Source: Strigamia acuminata (taxonomy: Eukaryota; Arthropoda; Chilopoda; Geophilomorpha; Linotaeniidae). From it: a stretch of 64,000 nucleotides of DNA. Shown one piece after another: positions 59,761 through 64,000 of the stretch. Below the pieces are notes generated by a model that saw only the letters and a list, made by a program, of their open reading frames with translations, searched no databases and was not told where the DNA came from. The stretch covers positions 3,848,186 to 3,912,185 of the forward strand of contig OX442317.1 of NCBI GenBank assembly GCA_949358305.1, read 5' to 3'. Every line of letters begins with the position of its first letter. Within the stretch, counting starts at the first letter, position 1. The position numbers and the translations under genes are program-made.

Positions 59761-62700
59761 TCACTTGATACTGCCGGACTTCTTAATTGCAGCATCCGTG
59801 ATTTGCATTAAGGTGAGCACCGATACACCCAACACACTACTCAAAGTGGACCCAATGTTTAAAAATAAATCGACCAAAGTAAAAGCCAAATTTTCCATTA
59901 CAATTTCCCTGAAATTATTAACGTATTTGATTACAATCGTGGTTCCACCGACTGTAGTTTGGTCATTTTCAGTAAAAACAAAAGGAAAATAAGTCGTTTC
60001 GTTGCAGTTGGGTAAACAAGCGCATTGTTTGACCGCATCAGTAGCCGCGTAAGCTCGAATGTATGCAGAACGGGTTTGTTTAGCTGTAACGGACGAATTG
60101 CAGCGGTCAAGACCATCGAAGTTCCCAAACGGCAAACTAGATGAATTCGAAACGCAATTAATTCATTTATCAACTAGCTGGACTCGTTTGTTCTACCTGC
60201 ATGTAATGTTTTCTTGGAATAAGTGTAGTTCGCACTTTTCTTCGCAAAGCGTGCTCTCCTCCCACGACCCACATGGGCTTCTAGTTAAGTTTAACTTGAT
60301 AATCTGTCACGACTCATAAACAAACTCCATGTAATTTCCACGCAACTAAACAGGTTAATTTAGGTAATCACCGTTTGCCGCTGAATAGATATTCTAGTTG
60401 TCTTTCCACAATGCACCGAAATATCTTTTTTCAAATCAAAGAATTCTCCATCCGGAATTAAAAATATCTGACCAAATATAGTATTTAATACCTACATTTG
60501 AAGAAATATAGGTTACAGCACAAGAGAGTTAAACTCACTCGATATTCGCATATTGGGCAGATGCGATGAGAAAGTTTATTTATTTATTTATTTATTTAAT
60601 ATACACTCCAATGGAGTAAGATACAGGTAATTATGAAAGAGCTTGTTGGTCTAATAGGTGTTTGCCTATACGCTTATGAAGGTGGCGGCAGTGGAAACGA
60701 CACTTTGAGGCAGCACAGTCGAAGACCGTAATGCGGAGGTCGATGGGAAGATCGTTCCAGAGTGACGTGCATCTATGTGGGAATGTCTTGCGTAGATAGG
60801 TCGTTGAGTCAATATAAGATGCGACGTTCTGGCACCCAAGTATTTTCCAAAATCTGTGTCAGTAGTAATTACATTATAATATAATTAAAAATATTGAGTG
60901 GTGTAGTAAGTAAAGTATCACAATAAATACTATCTTTAGTGCATATGTGGTACTGCTTCCACTTTGTAAGGTACAACTTGTACCTCAAGACACCTAAATT
61001 TACAAGGCTAAAGTTGGCAATATATTTACTCTAATTAGAGATAAAACAAATCTCAATTTTTGTTATAACAGATTTCAAAGGTTTTTTACACCAAAATAAA
61101 GAAGACATTTTCTTCTATAAACCCTCTCTTAGCTATCTAATTGGGTTTGAAAGTGATAAAAAAAAAAGATTAGATTTTGACCAGGCTGAAGTTGACACCA
61201 CATTCACATTAGCCCAAATTAAACAGAACAAATCTCTTTTTTTTTACCAAAATTGTCAATGGGTTTTACACCAAAAGAAAGAGAACATTCTTCTCTATGA
61301 AACCCTCAAAGCACAGGTCTCTCTATCCCTCTTTCAAATGGAAGGCAGTTAAACAATGCGCAATAAAAACTTATCCAAATCCAGTTGGATCGTTCAACCG
61401 TAATGATTGCTCTAATCGGTCCGACCTGTTCAAGTGGTTGCCATTTGAAAACTACTGTATGAGATAAAGAGACCTGTGCTCAGAAAGGTTCAAAGAGAAG
61501 AATGGCCTCTTTCTATTGGCGTAAAAACCATTGAAATCTTTGGTAAAAAAAACTGGGATTTGTACTATCTGTAATTTGGGCGATGTGAAATTGTGAATGT
61601 GAAGCCAATTTCAGCCCGATTGGGGTTTGTTGTATCTCTAAAGCGAATGTGAATGTGGAGCCAACTTCAGCCTGGTTACCTTTATGCATTTTTGCACACT
61701 GTCCGATAAAAGTGGAATAATTGTTCTGCAACAACGAGTCTCCATATGTTCTTCCAGAAACTCGCTGAGCAGATAAGAATTAAATACAAGAATTAGTTAT
61801 CACAGTTCTTTAACAAGCAAGAGAATTTACTTCCATTTTTGGAATCATTATTGAGTTAATAATGGTCGTTTCCAAGCTCATGGCGCTCCAAATATCGTCA
61901 GCCGAGTATTTAGGATGATCCAGATACTCGTAGAAATCCAGCAATTGACATTTATCGACAACGGGAAGATGTTTTATACCCTTAGAAAGTTTTTTACGTG
62001 TCGATACTCGAAATTTATCCGATTCAATACATATAACCGCATCCGGTAAAGCCACTTCCGCATCTTGAACAATTTCTAAACTCGTATAAATCGGTTGCGA
62101 CAAGCAGTAATTCACTATTTCTACGGCTTGAAAGCCACAAATTGTGACGCCGATTGCGAGAATGACAAACCAAATTAAACTGTTTGCCTTGTTTTGTCGT
62201 TGCAAAATGTAATCAAGGCCAATAACGGGAAAAGTCTGTGCAGATTTTCCCATTGCCGAAATGTATTGGCGTCGAATTAATCCGTACAAGCGATTACCAT
62301 TCGCCTTTCGATTCGCACAAAAAAGTGCCTTGAAAGCGATCATTAAGTCGACCATAGACAGTACGGACAGGCCCAAATACAGACCCAAATTGCCTCCGAT
62401 ATCGCAAATCAATGCAATGAATGTAATCATATAATATTCTTTGACAGTGCGAACATATGAAGTCTGAAGTCTGATGACAACTTGTTCGGAATAAACATCG
62501 TCGTCCATTAAAACAAACGGAAGATATTCAACATCGTCACAGATCCTCGTGCATTCGTACACGTCGTCGAAGATAATGGAGAACTTTCGTATAAAATCAA
62601 CAACTGTATCGCTCGAATTGCACCGTGGTTTGTCAATACTAGCGGCAACACTCTTAAAACCAATTCTGAAACATTATAGTAAAAACTAAAACTAACCCTA

Positions 62701-62992
62701 AAACTGGCTATTAACAAACAACATACGTGCAAGTAGATTTTCTTAAAAGTGCCGAAAGCCTTTTTTCGAAACAGTTTACTTCGCATTTTGTAAATTCCTC
62801 AGCCGAAATACATGGTTTGGTCGGACTGTTGACATTTTCGTACTTCGCAAATAAAAATGTCAACTCTTTTTGCCAAAAATCACGCTAAAACTCTTAAATT
62901 CTTACTTTAGACATCGTAAACAGAAATTCGACTTTCAAACCATTAAGCATGTACGTCATGCCGGTCACCACCCAAATCAGACGGTCGTTGGC
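59761..62992 (-). pseudogene. ppk-like: Pickpocket-like unit 5: fused DEG/ENaC gene, disrupted
   Basis: From the stop at 59761 upward the unit has the usual last exons (CACLPNCNETTYFPFVFTEN, the GVS pore helix) and an open fusion exon (61832-62665) joining GGNLGLYLGLSVLSMVDLMI to SLIWFVILAIGVTICGFQAV; its linker contains one methionine (ISAMGKS). Two exons are broken. The one homologous to 35456-35546 is split by a retroelement end (60577-60802) that brings a stop. The exon homologous to ILANDRMFWMLTDMTYMLNG in unit 1 is cut after GCCAACGACCGTCT by the palindrome at 62993. The first domain-1 exons are not in the window; they could lie beyond 64045. Confidence 0.75.
60577..60802 (-). mobile_element. 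3' end of a non-LTR retroelement, copy 2, inside a channel exon
   Basis: A (TTTA)n stretch, then CACTCCAATGGAGTAAGATA, is the reverse of the copy at 42630. Comparison with unit 2 (GAGAAAGTTGAGTC) shows a clean insertion with a duplicated GTT. It sits inside a domain-2 exon of unit 5. Confidence 0.78.
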
Positions 62993-64000
62993 GGGAATGG
63001 ACTAAACGTCAGGTGTCAGGCGTCAGGCGTCAGGTGTCAGGCCCCTATTTATTCGGGACTAACCCTCAGGCGTCAGGCGTCAGGCGTCTGATTCGCTTTT
63101 TTCACAAAACTAAACGTCAGGTGTCAGGCGTCGGGTGTCAGGTGTCAGGTCCCTGACTATTCCGGACTGTCAGGTGTCAGGCGTCTGACTATTCCGGACT
63201 GTCAGGTGTCAGGTGTCAGGCGTCTAAATCTCCATTCCCACCAAAACTAAACGTCAGGTGTCAGGCGCTGGGTGTCAGGTGTCAGGTCCCTGACTATTCC
63301 GGACTGTCAGGTGTCAGGCCCCTGACTTTTTTCAAACTTTTAGGCGTCAGGCGTCAGGTGTTCGTAATGAAAATGATTTTTTAAGATATTTACCAATTCT
63401 TAACCAATTTTGTTGCTTGAATATTCATTTGATTTTATGTAACTGTAAAAATGTTTTGGCATTTAAATTAGCACTTATCACAAGTAAAATAATTATTTTG
63501 TTATATATTTAAATTAAGATTTATCACAAGTAAAATATCACAAGTAAAATAATTATTTTACTTGGCTAATTTAAATGCCAAAACATTTTTACAGTTACAT
63601 AAAATCAAATAAATATTCAAGCAACAAAATTGGTTAAGAATTGGTAAATATCTTAAAAAATCATTTTCATTACGGACACCTGACGCCTGACGCCTAAAAG
63701 TTTGAAAAAAGTCAGGGGCCTGACACCTGACAGTCCGGAATAGTCAGGGACCTGACACCTGACACCCAGCGCCTGACACCTGACGTTTAGTTTTGGTGGG
63801 AATGGAGATTTAGACGCCTGACACCTGACACCTGACAGTCCGGAATAGTCAGACGCCTGACAGTCCGGAATAGTCAGGGACCTGACACCTGACACCCGAC
63901 GCCTGACACCTGACGTTTAGTTTTGTGAAAAAAGCGAATCAGACGCCTGACGCCTGACGCCTGAGGGTTAGTCCCGAATAAATAGGGGCCTGACGCCTGA
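62993..64000. mobile_element. Giant foldback palindrome with TCAGGCG/TCAGGTG minisatellite arms (continues past window)
   Basis: The left arm runs from GGGAATGGACTAAACGTCAGG through blocks of TCAGGCG and TCAGGTG, the spacer CTGACTATTCCGGACTGTCA and GTAATGAAAATGATTTTTTA. From about 63519 the same sequence returns inverted, almost base for base, and is cut by the window end. By symmetry about 45 bases are missing. The central 300 bases are AT-rich and palindromic too. It resembles Foldback-type elements in layout. No coding frame is supported. Confidence 0.82.

Overview
The window is eukaryotic DNA, almost certainly from an insect. It is AT-rich, its genes have many small exons separated by short GT-AG introns, and it holds pickpocket-like channels, hAT, mariner and piggyBac-like elements and a degenerate TTAGG stretch. 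A beetle is my best guess for the order, but the sequence does not prove it. Nearly every gene lies on the minus strand, so genes read from high to low coordinates. The layout is two expanded gene families next to one conserved single gene, with transposon debris in introns and between genes.

Region 1 (1-5771) is the 5' and central part of a focadhesin (FOCAD) orthologue; its last exons lie beyond base 1.

Region 2 (6278-34508) is a head-to-tail array of five divergent importin subunit beta-1 (KPNB1/Ketel) paralogues, A to E. Each is a full-length-looking HEAT-repeat protein of about 16-20 exons. All five have lost the run of aspartates that forms the acidic loop of classical importin-beta. 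An orphan first exon lies at 13.1 kb. Introns carry long minisatellites (8.4-9.1, 16.1-16.6 and 33.5-33.8 kb), foldback elements, a mariner-derived foldback, nested hAT MITEs and an LTR-like repeat.

Region 3 (34696-62992) holds five tandem pickpocket-like genes (units 1-5). The most interesting point is that each unit is a fusion of two DEG/ENaC channel subunits in one reading frame. One uninterrupted exon of about 835 nt carries the second membrane segment of domain 1, a short linker and the first membrane segment of domain 2. In three units the linker has no stop and no methionine. The predicted product is about 830 residues with four membrane segments, a concatenated channel dimer. Units 1-4 look intact. 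Unit 5 is broken by a LINE/SINE-like insertion in one exon and a giant foldback in another. Unit 4 has lost one intron in frame and has altered its leader splice donor.

Scraps of importin gene E's first exons lie downstream of units 2 and 4, which shows that the duplicated block spanned the importin/channel boundary. A separate plus-strand scrap of an importin N-terminus (53.1-53.5 kb) sits among inverted copies of the channel upstream block. The window ends inside a near-perfect palindrome (62993 to beyond 64000) made of TCAGGCG/TCAGGTG minisatellite arms.

Exon edges were read by eye from splice signals and family alignment recalled from knowledge. No search or computation was run.
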